A stretch of DNA of 56,692 bases. Source: Alphaproteobacteria bacterium. GTDB lineage: Bacteria; Pseudomonadota; Alphaproteobacteria; Caulobacterales; Aquidulcibacteraceae. The notes beneath the pieces are model-generated. The model had not been told where the DNA came from. It did no database searches and worked only from the letters and a program-made list of their open reading frames with translations. Below are positions 17,035 through 26,123 of the stretch, one piece after another. The stretch is taken from positions 1 through 56,692 of the forward strand of contig WGOB01000023.1 of NCBI GenBank assembly GCA_016124255.1. The letters are read 5' to 3'. The position numbers and the translations under genes were made by a program. The first letter of the stretch is position 1. Every line of letters starts with the position of its first letter.

Positions 17035-18220
17035 GCGCCGCTGCGAAGTCGCCGCGGCGGCTGATCTTCACGCGATCGAGACCAAGCCAAGCGCGCATCA
17101 CCTCCAGTTCGGCGGCGAGTGCGGGCGCCGTCGTCAGCGGGTCGGCGCCGGGCTCAAGATGGGCCGCTTGCACCACCAGCGCGCTTTCGGCGCGATCCGC
17201 CTTCAGATCGACGCGCGCGGCCAGTGCATCGTTCATGAGAAACGGCAGCACGTAATAGCCATAGCGCCGCTGCGGCGCGGGGACGTAGATCTCGATCCGA
17301 TAATCGAAGCCGAACACGCGCTCCACACGCGCCCGGTTCCAGATCAGGGGATCGAACGGGGAGAGCAGCGCGCAGGCCTCAATCCGACGCGGCGTTCGTG
17401 CGGCGGGATCGAGGAGCGCTGGATTGCGCCACCCCTCCACCGCGGCCGAAACGGCGCCGCCCGCTTCAATTAACGCCGCGCAGGCGTTCTTCGCAGCCGC
17501 CGGCGGCAGCCGATAATAATCCGCGATGTCGGAGACGGTCGCCACGCCCATGGCGCTCAGCGCACGCGCCGCCAGCGCGCGCACCGCGTCGTCCTGCGAC
17601 GGCGTCGGCACGTCAAGCACATGCGCGGGGTGCACGCGATCAGGGAGATCATAGAGACGCTCGAAGCCCCGCCGCGCCGCGGTCGTGAGTTCGCCGGTCT
17701 TGAACAGGAACTCCATCGCCAGCTTGCCGTCGCTCCAGCCCCACCACGACCCGCGCCGTTCGCCTGCGTTGGTCAGCTCTGAGGCGCCGAGCGGGCCGCG
17801 CACACGCACTTCCGCGAGCACGTCGTCGAGGAACGCGCGGTTCTCCTTCGCATACTGCACCCAACGCGCGTGGCTTGCCGTCTGCGCCAGCGCGCCCGCC
17901 ATCCGCCAGCGCAACAGCGGGTGCGCGTCGTAAGGCAGGATCGACGCCTCGTGCCCCCAGTATTCGAAGCACGAACGCTTGCGCCCGAGCCACGCCGCGT
18001 TGAGCAACGCCGGATCGTACGCACCGAGCCGGGAGAAGAGCGGCATGTAGTGCGCCCGCGCCAGGACGTTCACCGCATCGATCTGGAGCAGCCCCAGCCG
18101 TGCGATCACGCGATCGACATGCGCCCGCGTCGGCCGCGCCGGCCGCGGCCGGTCAAGCCCCTGCGCCGCGATCGCGATGCGGCGCGCCTGCGCCCGCGAA
18201 AGGTGAATCGGCTGCGTCAC
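16997..18220 (-). CDS. YcaQ/AlkX-like winged-helix DNA glycosylase family protein
   Basis: The 407-residue protein matches the HTH_42 family: LSRAQARRIAIAAQGL at the N-terminus, then GLLQIDAVNVLARAHYMPLFSRLG with the QxD motif used by YcaQ to unhook DNA interstrand crosslinks. FEYWGHEASILP, RGSWWGWSDGKLAMEFLFKTGEL and LSPFDPLIWNRARVERVFGFDYRIEIYVPAPQRRYGYYVLPFL follow, all characteristic. The likely role is base-excision repair of bulky or crosslinked N7-guanine adducts. A GTG at 18220 (VTQPIHLSRAQ) is used as start because homology begins there; the frame is open another 20 codons. Stand-alone gene. Confidence 0.87.
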   Translation of the reverse strand: MTQPIHLSRAQARRIAIAAQGLDRPRPARPTRAHVDRVIARLGLLQIDAVNVLARAHYMPLFSRLGAYDPALLNAAWLGRKRSCFEYWGHEASILPYDAHPLLRWRMAGALAQTASHARWVQYAKENRAFLDDVLAEVRVRGPLGASELTNAGERRGSWWGWSDGKLAMEFLFKTGELTTAARRGFERLYDLPDRVHPAHVLDVPTPSQDDAVRALAARALSAMGVATVSDIADYYRLPPAAAKNACAALIEAGGAVSAAVEGWRNPALLDPAARTPRRIEACALLSPFDPLIWNRARVERVFGFDYRIEIYVPAPQRRYGYYVLPFLMNDALAARVDLKADRAESALVVQAAHLEPGADPLTTAPALAAELEVMRAWLGLDRVKISRRGDFAAALRRAAIPRAGAP

Positions 18221-18288
18221 GCACTGGCTGTCGCGCGTTCGCGCCGATGCGGCAACCGGATGTCGCCGGGCTGCCGCCAAAAAAGAAA

Positions 18289-18314
18289 ACGGCCCCGGAT
18301 CGCTCCGGGGCCGT
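18289..18314 (-). terminator. Rho-independent terminator after sapC
   Basis: An 11-bp perfect stem (ACGGCCCCGGA / TCCGGGGCCGT) with a 4-base loop is followed, on the minus strand, by TTTCTTTTTT. It lies 24 bases past the sapC-like stop and should end that transcript before the YcaQ-like gene. Confidence 0.92.
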
Positions 18315-18337
18315 CTGATTTCGCATCGCCTCGCGGA

Positions 18338-19153
18338 TTAAGACGCCAGCGGCGTCGCCGCCTGGATCCGCGCCGCGCGCGCGAGAATCTTCGGCCACAG
18401 ACCAAGCGACAAGAGGTGCGCATGCATCACCGCGGTGACGCCGCGGTCGCGCAGCTCAAGGAAGGTCTCCTTCGGCAGGGCGTTGAGCTTCTGCTCTGAA
18501 ATGCGGAGATATTCGCCCAGCTTTTGCGGTTCGCCGGGCGAACCGTCCGGGTTCGCGCGCGGGATCGCCAGCGGCGTGAGCTCGAACAGCTGATGCTGCT
18601 CCATCAGCTTCACGAATTCCTGCGTGCGCCGCGCAAGCAGATCGAACTCGCGGCAGAACTGGATCGCGTCCTGCGTGTAGCGCGAGGGCTGCTCGCCGTC
18701 GAAGAAGGCAAGCTCCGGCGCGGCCGAGATCATCTTGGCGCCGCGATCGATGCACACGACCACGCGTTCGCCGTCAGGCTGTTGCTGCTGCTGCGCCTGC
18801 TGGCTGCCCGCGATCACGGGAAGGAACGGATAGCGCCGCGCGAACGCCGGCAGATACACCTCCGGGTCCAACGAGCCGTCAGGGCCGAGGAACACGTTCA
18901 TGCCAGGGCGCAGGCCCATCACGGCCAGAGGCGTCTTCGATTGCGTGTCGAAGATGATCGGGTAGCAGATCGCCGCCAGGCCGAACTCATCGACCGTCAG
19001 CGGCACGAGGTGAGTCTCGGCCAGGAACGAGAAGGGATTCTGCACCTGGGAGACGCCCAGGGAGCTGTGCTTCTCCTTCGAGAGCGGCTCCAATTGCTTG
19101 TAGAAAAGGATTTTTCCGAGCGTTTGCTGTTCGCCGGCGCCGGCACTGGTCAT
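18338..19153 (-). CDS. SapC family protein
   Basis: The 271-residue protein matches SapC-like proteins common in Caulobacterales and Sphingomonadales. It has YKQLEPLSKEKHSSLGV, FSFLAETHLVPLTVDEFGLAAICYPIIF, PLAVMGLRPGMNVFLGPDG and YLPAFARRYPFLPV, with a Gln-rich insertion (about residues 120-132), then LAFFDGEQPSRYTQDAIQFC. SapC was named from the Campylobacter S-layer secretion locus, but the role in alphaproteobacteria is not established. The gene is monocistronic, with its own terminator, and divergent from a MaoC hydratase across a 141-base spacer. Confidence 0.88.
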   Translation of the reverse strand: MTSAGAGEQQTLGKILFYKQLEPLSKEKHSSLGVSQVQNPFSFLAETHLVPLTVDEFGLAAICYPIIFDTQSKTPLAVMGLRPGMNVFLGPDGSLDPEVYLPAFARRYPFLPVIAGSQQAQQQQQPDGERVVVCIDRGAKMISAAPELAFFDGEQPSRYTQDAIQFCREFDLLARRTQEFVKLMEQHQLFELTPLAIPRANPDGSPGEPQKLGEYLRISEQKLNALPKETFLELRDRGVTAVMHAHLLSLGLWPKILARAARIQAATPLAS

Positions 19154-19294
19154 GTCGCACTCCGCGTGAATTCCGGGGGTTCTAAACCATTATTGCGGCG
19201 TTCGGGCAACACCGCGCGCACACGCGCCCCAAGGCTTTTCCTCAGCCGGGCGCGTGCTAAGCAGGCGCAACGCCGCGCCAGCCGGGAGGAAACG

Positions 19295-20149
19295 ATGCCG
19301 ATCGACTATGAGAAAGTCATGGCCCTTCAGACCGAGGGCCAGACCTATGCCTGGCGCGACCGCGAAACGATGCTCTACGCCCTCGGCGTCGGCATGGGCG
19401 AGGATCCCCTCGACGCCAACGAGCTTCCCTTCGTCTATGAGCGGGACCTGAAGGCGATGCCGACGCTCGCCACCGTGGTCGCCTGGGGCGCCGGCAATTT
19501 CGGCGCGGCCGGGATCAACTACCTGATGGTCGTGCACGGCGAGCAACGGCTCACGGTGCACAAGCCGATGCCCGCCGCCGCCGAGATCACGGCGGACTGG
19601 CGCGTCACCGACGTTGTCGACAAGGGCGCAGGCAAAGGGGCGATCCTGTGGGGCGAGACGACGCTCAAGGACAAGGCCAGCGGCGAAACGCTTGTGACGC
19701 TCCACGGCGCGACGTTCGCCCGCGGCGACGGCGGCTTTGGGGGGCCGTCGACCGGGGGACCGCCCACGCATGAGGTCCCCTCGCGCGCGCCGGACGCCGA
19801 GTGCGCGCTCAAGACCCGGCCCGACCAGGCGCTGATCTATCGCCTCTCCGGAGACCGCAACCCCCTCCACTCCGATCCCGACATCGCCAAGCGGGCCGGG
19901 TTCGACCGGCCGATCCTGCACGGGCTGTGCACCTACGGCTTTTGCTGCCGCGCGGTGCTGCGCACCTACGCCGACTACAACCCTGCGCGCATCAAGGCCT
20001 TCGACGTGCGGTTTTCGGCGCCGGTCTTCCCCGGCGAGACAATCGTCACGCGGATGTGGAAGGACGGCGCAACGGTCTCGTTCGAAGCCCGGGTGGCCGA
20101 ACGCGACGTGACCGTGATCAAGAACGGGCGCTGCCTGCTTGACGCCTGA
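19295..20149 (+). CDS. MaoC family 2-enoyl-CoA hydratase (MFE-2 type)
   Basis: The 284-residue protein is a double hot-dog hydratase. The N-terminal half (residues ~10-130) has YALGVGMGEDPLDANELPFVYE and LMVVHGEQRLTVHKPMP. The C-terminal half has the catalytic signature YRLSGDRNPLHSDPDIAKRAGFDRPILHGLCTYG with the Asp and His of hydratase 2. It hydrates trans-2-enoyl-CoA to the (R)-3-hydroxyacyl-CoA, as in the peroxisomal multifunctional enzyme. Start 19295 is supported by GGGAGGA eight bases upstream; the long open frame before it is antisense to sapC. It probably serves fatty or branched acyl-CoA breakdown. Confidence 0.93.
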   Translation: MPIDYEKVMALQTEGQTYAWRDRETMLYALGVGMGEDPLDANELPFVYERDLKAMPTLATVVAWGAGNFGAAGINYLMVVHGEQRLTVHKPMPAAAEITADWRVTDVVDKGAGKGAILWGETTLKDKASGETLVTLHGATFARGDGGFGGPSTGGPPTHEVPSRAPDAECALKTRPDQALIYRLSGDRNPLHSDPDIAKRAGFDRPILHGLCTYGFCCRAVLRTYADYNPARIKAFDVRFSAPVFPGETIVTRMWKDGATVSFEARVAERDVTVIKNGRCLLDA

Positions 20150-20175
20150 GCCGCCCGGGCGCGAGACCGGACGCC

Positions 20176-22047
20176 ATGAGTGAGTCTATCGCCCGCTGCG
20201 CGCGCGGCGCGGCCTTCGCCCTCGCGATCGCGCTCGCAGCGTGCGCGCCGCCCCAGCGCGATCCGCCCCCGAACGCATTCGATGGCGCCGTCGCCGACTG
20301 GACGCGCGAGATTCTCGCCGACAGTCCTGAACTGGCGACGGCGCGCGCGGTCCCGGAGGGCGCCGCGGGGCGCCATCGTGATCGGCTAGACGACCGCGCG
20401 CCCGAAGCCGAAGAACGCCGCCGCACCGCCGCGATCCGGCGCGACGTGGAATTGCGGGCGTTCCGCGCCGGCGAGCTGACACCCGAGCAGCAGCTCACCC
20501 ACGCCATCCTGCGCGCCCAATTCGCCAACGCCGCCGCTCTCGCCGAATTCGAGTTCGGCACGCTCGATCCGCTCGGCGGACACGCGCCCTATGTTCTCGA
20601 TCAGCAGGCCAGCGCTTTCCTGACGCTGCCGGATTTCTTCGACAGCCGCGTCACGATCGCAGACCTCGGCGACGCGGACGATTATTTGGCGCGCCTGCGC
20701 CAGGTCGCGCCGGCGCTCGACGGTGAAACGCAGCGCTCGCGCGCAGACGCCGACGCGGGAATTGTTCCGCCCGACTTCATCATCGACCGCACGGTGGCGC
20801 TGCTCGACCGGATCACCTCGACACCGCTGCAGCAGCAGGTCTATCTCACCGCCTTCCGCCGCAAGCTCGACGCCGTCGCGCCGCCGACAGCGACGGGCAG
20901 TCCGCCCACCGCGGCGCGCCGGCGCGCCGAGGCGCTCTACGGTCTGGCCGAGGCGGTCGTCCGGGACCGGATCATTCCAGCGCATCAGCGCGCGGCGATC
21001 TGGCTGCGCGCCTTGCGCGCCCGGGCGGCGCACGAGTCCGGCGTTTGGCGGCTTCCCGGCGGAGACGCCTATTATCGCGCCGCGCTGCGCGCGCAGACGA
21101 CCACGGCGCTGTCGCCTGAGGAGATTCACCGCATCGGGCTCGCGCGCGTGGCCGAACTCACGGCCGAAGCCGATTCCGCGTTGCGCAGCCTCGGCATGAC
21201 CGAAGGGACAGTGGGCCAACGGCTCGCGATCCTGACCCGCGATCCGCAATACCAGTATCCGAACACGGAAGAAGGCCGCGCGCAGCTCATCGCCGACATC
21301 CAAACGCGAATCGACGCCGTGATGCGCCGGGCGCCGGACTGGTTCGATTCGCTGCCGCGCGCGCGGCTTGAGGTGCGCCGCGTGCCGGCCGTGAACGAAG
21401 CCTCGTCCTCCGGCGCGTACTACGAAGCGCCCGCGCTCGATGGCTCCTTGCCGGGCGTCTACTACGTCAATCTCCGCCACATGGCCGAGATGACGCGGAT
21501 CGATCTGCCGACGCAGGACTATCACGAGGCGGCGCCGGGCCATCATTTCCAGATCGCGCTCGCACAGGAGCGCGAAGGCCTGCCGCTGCTGCGCCGGCTG
21601 ATGGGCTTCAACGCCTACGCCGAAGGCTGGGGGCTCTACGCCGAGCAATTGGTGGACGAACACAGTCTTTACGCGGACGACCCGATCGGCCGCATCGGCT
21701 ATCTGCGCTGGCAAATCTGGCGCGCCGCACGTCTCGTCGTCGACACCGGCATCCACGCCAAACGCTGGAGCCGCGAAGAGGCCATCGACTATCTCGTCGC
21801 CACGACCGGCGATACGCCCGGCGTCGCGGTCAGCGAAGTCGAGCGCTACGTCGCGTGGCCGGGGCAAGCCTGCGGCTATGAACTCGGCCGCCGCGAGATC
21901 GTGCGCCTGCGGGAACAGGCGCGCCGCGGGCTCGGCGCACGCTTCGACCTCGCCAGTTTTCATGACGTGGTGCTGCTCGGCGGGGAAGTCCCGCTCACGG
22001 TGCTCGCCGACGAAGTCGGCTCGTGGATCGACCGGCGCATGAATTAG
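20176..22047 (+). CDS. DUF885 family lipoprotein, putative metallohydrolase
   Basis: The 623-residue precursor has a lipoprotein signal (FALAIALAAC|APP). The DUF885 core shows LRAQFANAAALAEFEFGTLDPLGG, then YHEAAPGHHFQIALA (an HExxPGHH element likely to bind metal, about residues 450-465) and FNAYAEGWGLYAEQLVDE with a third ligand-type Glu. RIGYLRWQIWRAARLVVDTGIHAKRW follows. Structures of this family resemble M32-type carboxypeptidases, so a periplasmic peptidase or amidase role is plausible. It starts 26 bases after the MaoC gene and may be co-transcribed. Confidence 0.88.
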   Translation: MSESIARCARGAAFALAIALAACAPPQRDPPPNAFDGAVADWTREILADSPELATARAVPEGAAGRHRDRLDDRAPEAEERRRTAAIRRDVELRAFRAGELTPEQQLTHAILRAQFANAAALAEFEFGTLDPLGGHAPYVLDQQASAFLTLPDFFDSRVTIADLGDADDYLARLRQVAPALDGETQRSRADADAGIVPPDFIIDRTVALLDRITSTPLQQQVYLTAFRRKLDAVAPPTATGSPPTAARRRAEALYGLAEAVVRDRIIPAHQRAAIWLRALRARAAHESGVWRLPGGDAYYRAALRAQTTTALSPEEIHRIGLARVAELTAEADSALRSLGMTEGTVGQRLAILTRDPQYQYPNTEEGRAQLIADIQTRIDAVMRRAPDWFDSLPRARLEVRRVPAVNEASSSGAYYEAPALDGSLPGVYYVNLRHMAEMTRIDLPTQDYHEAAPGHHFQIALAQEREGLPLLRRLMGFNAYAEGWGLYAEQLVDEHSLYADDPIGRIGYLRWQIWRAARLVVDTGIHAKRWSREEAIDYLVATTGDTPGVAVSEVERYVAWPGQACGYELGRREIVRLREQARRGLGARFDLASFHDVVLLGGEVPLTVLADEVGSWIDRRMN

Positions 22048-22206
22048 CGCCGCCAGGCGCGCGGCTGACAGCTTTGTGATGCGCGCTCCTCGTTCGCGTC
22101 CCAAGCGCGCGCAGCAACGGCGCCGTATCGCCCCATCGCCGCCGTCTTCTGAGCGCGGCGTCATGACTGCATCGTAAGCGTGGCGACGAAACACGGGAGG
22201 GACGCG

Positions 22207-23952
22207 ATGAACTTCACCTTGGCTCGGACTTTGATCGCTGCATGCGCGCTCGTCGCGCTCGTCGGTTGCGCTGCACAAACGCCGACGCCGAACCCCGGCG
22301 AGGATGAAACGGGCCGCGTCGTCGCGCCGCCGCCGCCCCCGCCTGCGCCGCCGCCGCCGATGGTGACGGGCGCGCTGCGCGATCGCGCGGCCTCAGAACA
22401 ACGATTTGCAGGGTCGACCGCGCCCTACGCCCAGACCGCGCCCCAGCCGATGCCCGGCACGATCAACCGCGACCGCTACGAAGACGTCGACGCCAATCCC
22501 GTGCAGCAGGTCGCCGAGGCGCCCGTCTCGACCTTCTCCATCGACGTCGACACCGCGTCCTACGCCAACGTCCGTCGCTTCCTGCAGAGCGGCCAGCTGC
22601 CGCCGCCGGACGCCGTGCGCATCGAAGAGCTGATCAATTATTTCGACTACGATTATCCGCTGCCGCGCGTGCGCGAGCGTCCGTTCGAGCCGCATGTCGC
22701 GGTCGTGCCGTCGCCCTGGGCGGAAGGCCGCTCGCTCGTCCATATCGGGCTGCAGGGCTACGATGTCGTCGCGCGTGAGCGCCCGCCGCTCAATCTCGTG
22801 CTACTGATCGACGTCTCGGGCTCCATGTCGTCGCAGGACAAGCTGCCGCTGGCGATCCAGTCCTTCCGCATGCTGACCAATCAGCTCACCGGGCGCGACC
22901 GGGTCTCGATCGTGGTCTATGCCGGCGCGGCCGGAGCGGTGCTTGAGCCGACGGCGGGAAACGACCGCACGCGCATCAACGCCGCGTTCGATCAGCTGCA
23001 TGCGGGCGGCTCCACCGCCGGCGGGGCGGGCCTTGCGCTCGCCTACGCGCTGGCCGAGCGCAACTTTGACCGCAACGCCATCAACCGCGTCATCCTCGCC
23101 ACGGACGGCGACTTCAATGTCGGGACAGTCGACGACGGCAGCCTGGAAGGCTTCATCGCGCGCAAGCGCGAGACCGGCATCTATCTCTCGATCCTCGGCT
23201 TCGGGCGCGGCAATTACAACGACCAGCTGATGCAGACGCTGGCGCAGAACGGCAACGGCGTCGCCGCCTATATCGATACGCTCGCGGAAGCGCGGCGCGT
23301 CCTTTCCGAGCAGATGGCCTCCACGCTCTTCACCATCGCCAACGACGTGAAGATCCAGGTGGAGTTCAATCCAGCGCAGGTCGCCGAGTATCGCCTGATC
23401 GGCTACGAGACGCGCATGCTGCGGCGCGAAGACTTCAACAACGACCGCGTCGACGCGGGCGAGATCGGCTCGGGCCACGCCGTCACCGCGATCTACGAGA
23501 TCGTCGCGCCGGGGGGACGCATGTTCAGCGATCCCTTGCGCTATCAGCGCACGCCGGCGCCCTCCGCAACCGGGCAAGAAATCGCCTTTCTCCGTATCCG
23601 GTACAAATTGCCGGGCGAGAGCGAGAGCGTCCTGATCGAGCGCCCGATCACGGCTGCAGACCGCGCGCCCTCGCTTGCACGCGCCAGCGAGCAGACCCGC
23701 TGGGCGGTCGCCGTCGCCGGCTACGGGCAATTGCTGCGCGGCGATCCCTATCTCGATCAGGGCTATGGCTGGGGCGACGTGATCAGCCTCGCGCAATCGG
23801 CCCGCGGCCGCGACGAATTCGGCTGGCGCGCGGAATTCGTGCAGCTCGCGCGCGCCGCGCAGACGGCGCAAGCCGCCGCGCCGCCGGTGGTCCCCAACCG
23901 CCCGGAGCCGCCGACGCGTCCCACGCCGCGCCCCCGCCCAAGCTCGAACTGA
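22207..23952 (+). CDS. VWA-domain lipoprotein (YfbK-like)
   Basis: The 581-residue protein begins with a lipoprotein signal (LIAACALVALVGC|AAQ) and a Pro-rich linker. The von Willebrand N-terminal segment follows (NPVQQVAEAPVSTFSIDVDTASYANVRRFL). The VWA domain has the MIDAS motif LIDVSGSMSSQDKL (about residue 200), then VYAGAAGAVLEPT and ILATDGDFNVG. A C-terminal beta domain (DUF3520-like, YQRTPAP onward) completes the YfbK layout. It is anchored in the envelope and its partner is unknown. Start 22207 follows GGGAGGGACGCG. The C-terminal tail is Pro/Arg-rich. Confidence 0.92.
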   Translation: MNFTLARTLIAACALVALVGCAAQTPTPNPGEDETGRVVAPPPPPPAPPPPMVTGALRDRAASEQRFAGSTAPYAQTAPQPMPGTINRDRYEDVDANPVQQVAEAPVSTFSIDVDTASYANVRRFLQSGQLPPPDAVRIEELINYFDYDYPLPRVRERPFEPHVAVVPSPWAEGRSLVHIGLQGYDVVARERPPLNLVLLIDVSGSMSSQDKLPLAIQSFRMLTNQLTGRDRVSIVVYAGAAGAVLEPTAGNDRTRINAAFDQLHAGGSTAGGAGLALAYALAERNFDRNAINRVILATDGDFNVGTVDDGSLEGFIARKRETGIYLSILGFGRGNYNDQLMQTLAQNGNGVAAYIDTLAEARRVLSEQMASTLFTIANDVKIQVEFNPAQVAEYRLIGYETRMLRREDFNNDRVDAGEIGSGHAVTAIYEIVAPGGRMFSDPLRYQRTPAPSATGQEIAFLRIRYKLPGESESVLIERPITAADRAPSLARASEQTRWAVAVAGYGQLLRGDPYLDQGYGWGDVISLAQSARGRDEFGWRAEFVQLARAAQTAQAAAPPVVPNRPEPPTRPTPRPRPSSN

Positions 23953-24037
23953 CAAGACCGCCCGCGTCCGCCATGACGATGCGTCACGGCTTGCCACGGA
24001 TGCGGGCGCGCGCGAGCGTTGCGCCTGGAGGATCCCG

Positions 24038-25222
24038 ATGTCCGCACCTTCAGGCGCGCTCACGTTCGACGCGCTCCGCCCGCCCTCGCCGCATCTGACC
24101 GACACCCACCACGCCTGGCGCGCCAGCCTGCGCAAGTTCGTCGAGAAGGAGCTCATGCCCTTCGCGACCGAGTGGGACGAAGCCGGCCACGTGCCGCGCG
24201 AGGCGTTCGCGAAGGCCGGCGCGTTCGGCCTGCTCGGCGTCGGCTATCCCGAGATGTATGGCGGCTGGAGCGAGGGCTTCGATCGCTTCCACGGCATCGT
24301 CACCAGCGAGGAGCTGGCGCGTATCGGCGCCGGGGGCGTGACGGCGGCGCTCATGGTGCACGGCATCGGCCTGCCGCCGATCCTCGCCATCGGCTCAGAC
24401 GCGATGAAGGCCGCGATCGCGCCGCCCGTGCTCCGCGGGGAAAAACAGATCTCGCTTGCCATCACCGAGCCCGACGCCGGCTCCGACGTCGCCAATATCG
24501 CCACGCGCGCAGAGCGGCGCGGGGACCGTTACATCGTCAACGGCGCCAAGATGTACATCACCGGCGGGGTCACCTCGCACTGGGCCACCACCGCCGTGCG
24601 CACCGGCGGCGCCGGCGCCGGCGGCGTGTCGCTCCTGCTCATCCCGCTCGACGCCAAGGGCGTGACGCGGATGAACCTCAAGAAGCAGGGCTGGTGGGCC
24701 TCCGACACCGCCCAGATCTTCTTCGACGACGTCGACGTTCCAGCGGAGAATCTGATCGGCGCGGAGAACCAGGGTTTCGCCGGCATCATGCGCAATTTCA
24801 ACGGCGAGCGGCTCGGCATGGCGTCCGGCTGCACCGCCTCTGCGCGCGTCTGCATCGAAGACGCCGCCGCCTGGGCGCAGACGCGCAAGACCTTCGGCAA
24901 GCGCCTCGCCGACCACCAGGTGATCCGCCACAAGATCGCGGAGATGGTGCAGCGCGTGAACGCGACAACCGCCTATCTTGAACATTGCGCTTGGCGCGTG
25001 ACTCAAGGCGAGACGCCAGTCGCTGATCTCTGTCTGCTCAAGGTCCAGGCCACTCAGACGCTCGAATTCTGCGCCCGCGAGGCGACGCAGATCATGGGCG
25101 GCGCCGGCTACATGCGCGGCTCCCGCGTCGAGCGGATCTATCGCGAGGTCCGCGTCAACGCGATCGGCGGGGGCAGCGAAGAGATCATGCGCGACCTTGC
25201 TGCACGGCAGCTCGGACTTTGA
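24038..25222 (+). CDS. Acyl-CoA dehydrogenase
   Basis: The 394-residue flavoprotein has the three-domain ACAD layout. The N-terminal helical domain has WRASLRKFVEKELMPFATEWDEAG. The middle domain has ISLAITEPDAGSDVANIATRAERRGDRYIVNGAKMYITGG, the FAD-binding signature. The C-terminal domain has RKTFGKRLADHQVIRHKIAEMVQRV and a final AIGGGSEEIMRDLAARQLGL, where many relatives have YEGT. It makes 2-enoyl-CoA and reduces ETF. The chain-length preference cannot be read. It stands alone downstream of the VWA gene, and a dispersed repeat begins five bases after its stop. Confidence 0.94.
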   Translation: MSAPSGALTFDALRPPSPHLTDTHHAWRASLRKFVEKELMPFATEWDEAGHVPREAFAKAGAFGLLGVGYPEMYGGWSEGFDRFHGIVTSEELARIGAGGVTAALMVHGIGLPPILAIGSDAMKAAIAPPVLRGEKQISLAITEPDAGSDVANIATRAERRGDRYIVNGAKMYITGGVTSHWATTAVRTGGAGAGGVSLLLIPLDAKGVTRMNLKKQGWWASDTAQIFFDDVDVPAENLIGAENQGFAGIMRNFNGERLGMASGCTASARVCIEDAAAWAQTRKTFGKRLADHQVIRHKIAEMVQRVNATTAYLEHCAWRVTQGETPVADLCLLKVQATQTLEFCAREATQIMGGAGYMRGSRVERIYREVRVNAIGGGSEEIMRDLAARQLGL

Positions 25223-25226
25223 TTTT

Positions 25227-25447
25227 GGCGCGCCTGCGCGGTGACGGAGACCCCATCGTTGAGGCGCGCCGCTTTGCGTAACCGGCGCGCTGGGGCGCGT
25301 CTTCTGCAGACTGGAGCGCGGGCCTCCGGCCCGCACGTCGGCTGGAAGCCGACGCCCGACCGTGCGCCTCGGTGCGCCATGCCGCGCCAGTTACGCCGAG
25401 CGGCGCGCCACGCCGATGGGGTCTCCTTCACACTGCGCCGGCGCGCC
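25227..25447. repeat. Paired inverted repeat, copy 2, with internal hairpins
   Basis: Unit c (25227-25271) and unit d (25401-25447, reverse complement) share the GGCGCGCC...GGTGACGGAGACCCCATCG...GGCGCGCCG pattern of the units at 9057-9252. T-rich and AAGAAAGAG flanks are also shared. The 129-base centre holds two perfect 7-bp hairpins: GCGGGCC-TCC-GGCCCGC (25318-25334) and GTCGGCT-GGA-AGCCGAC (25337-25353). The element fills the whole space between two convergent genes and has no credible reading frame. It could serve as a bidirectional transcript end. Confidence 0.83.
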
Positions 25448-25457
25448 AAGAAAGAGC

Positions 25458-25841
25458 CTACGCCGCCCAGACGAGGCGCGGGCGCCCGAACTCGACCTCT
25501 TCCACCACAGGTTCAGCGTCCAGCACCGGCGCGTTCAGGACCGGCTTCAACGTCGCCAGGAGATCGGCCTCGACGAACTCGCGCACGTCGCGCTCCTCGC
25601 GCTGGTGCACCAGCACATGGGTCGCGCCGAGCCGCATCGCGGCGTCCCATTGTTCGTGACGCGCCATGCGCGCCTGCAGATTCGCGGTGCGAGACAAGAA
25701 CACCGGCGCCCAAGCGCCCGCGCCGGCCACCGGCCGTGCGAACGCATACACCGCCGCCGCCTGCGGAAACCGCGCCCCGGGGCGCAGAACGGTGAACTTG
25801 TGCAGCCGACCCGACGCCCCGCGGAAAATCACCGTGCTCAT
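25458..25841 (-). CDS. Degenerate GIY-YIG-fold protein, candidate SOS gene
   Basis: The 127-residue protein looks like the small GIY-YIG-type family: VIFRGASGRLHKFTVL, then AAVYAFARP (GIY strand), WAPVFLSRTANLQARMARHEQW (YIG strand and the helix with the conserved Arg), ATHVLVHQ, and REFVEADLLATLKPVLNAP with the conserved Glu. The classical GIY and YIG triplets are altered to AVY and FLS, so nuclease activity is doubtful. ATG 25841 starts the family match. Two GTTC-N7-GTTC boxes lie 22 and 57 bases upstream, which predicts LexA control. Family assignment is by pattern only. Confidence 0.6.
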   Translation of the reverse strand: MSTVIFRGASGRLHKFTVLRPGARFPQAAAVYAFARPVAGAGAWAPVFLSRTANLQARMARHEQWDAAMRLGATHVLVHQREERDVREFVEADLLATLKPVLNAPVLDAEPVVEEVEFGRPRLVWAA

Positions 25842-25862
25842 CCTTACGTCCCCATTCAGCAT

Positions 25863-25877
25863 GTTCTGCGAATGTTC
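25863..25877 (-). promoter_or_regulatory. LexA (SOS) box 1, GTTC-N7-GTTC
   Basis: GTTC-TGCGAAT-GTTC matches the alphaproteobacterial LexA operator exactly in sequence and spacing. It lies 22 bases upstream of the GIY-YIG-like gene, within its expected promoter. Confidence 0.75.
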
Positions 25878-25897
25878 CGAAGATGCACGACTCGAAT

Positions 25898-25912
25898 GTT
25901 CGCGTAAAGTTC
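25898..25912 (-). promoter_or_regulatory. LexA (SOS) box 2, GTTC-N7-GTTC
   Basis: GTTC-GCGTAAA-GTTC is a second exact match, 20 bases beyond box 1 and in the same orientation. Two perfect matches side by side in one spacer make a chance origin unlikely. Confidence 0.75.
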
Positions 25913-26123
25913 CAATTTGATCAACAGGGCGCAAAAGTGCTGCGGTGCACTGTAGAGCCATGAAATCGCGACGGAAAAAGTTTCGCACGCGCCATTTTGA
26001 GGCGGCTCTTAACGAAAAAACTCCGAAGTCGCTCCGTGTGCTGGAGCACTTTGAGTCACAAGGTGAATTTCTTGGCACGGCCGTTGCTTGCCCAATTTTA
26101 TCCACAACGACAGCGCTGCGCGT

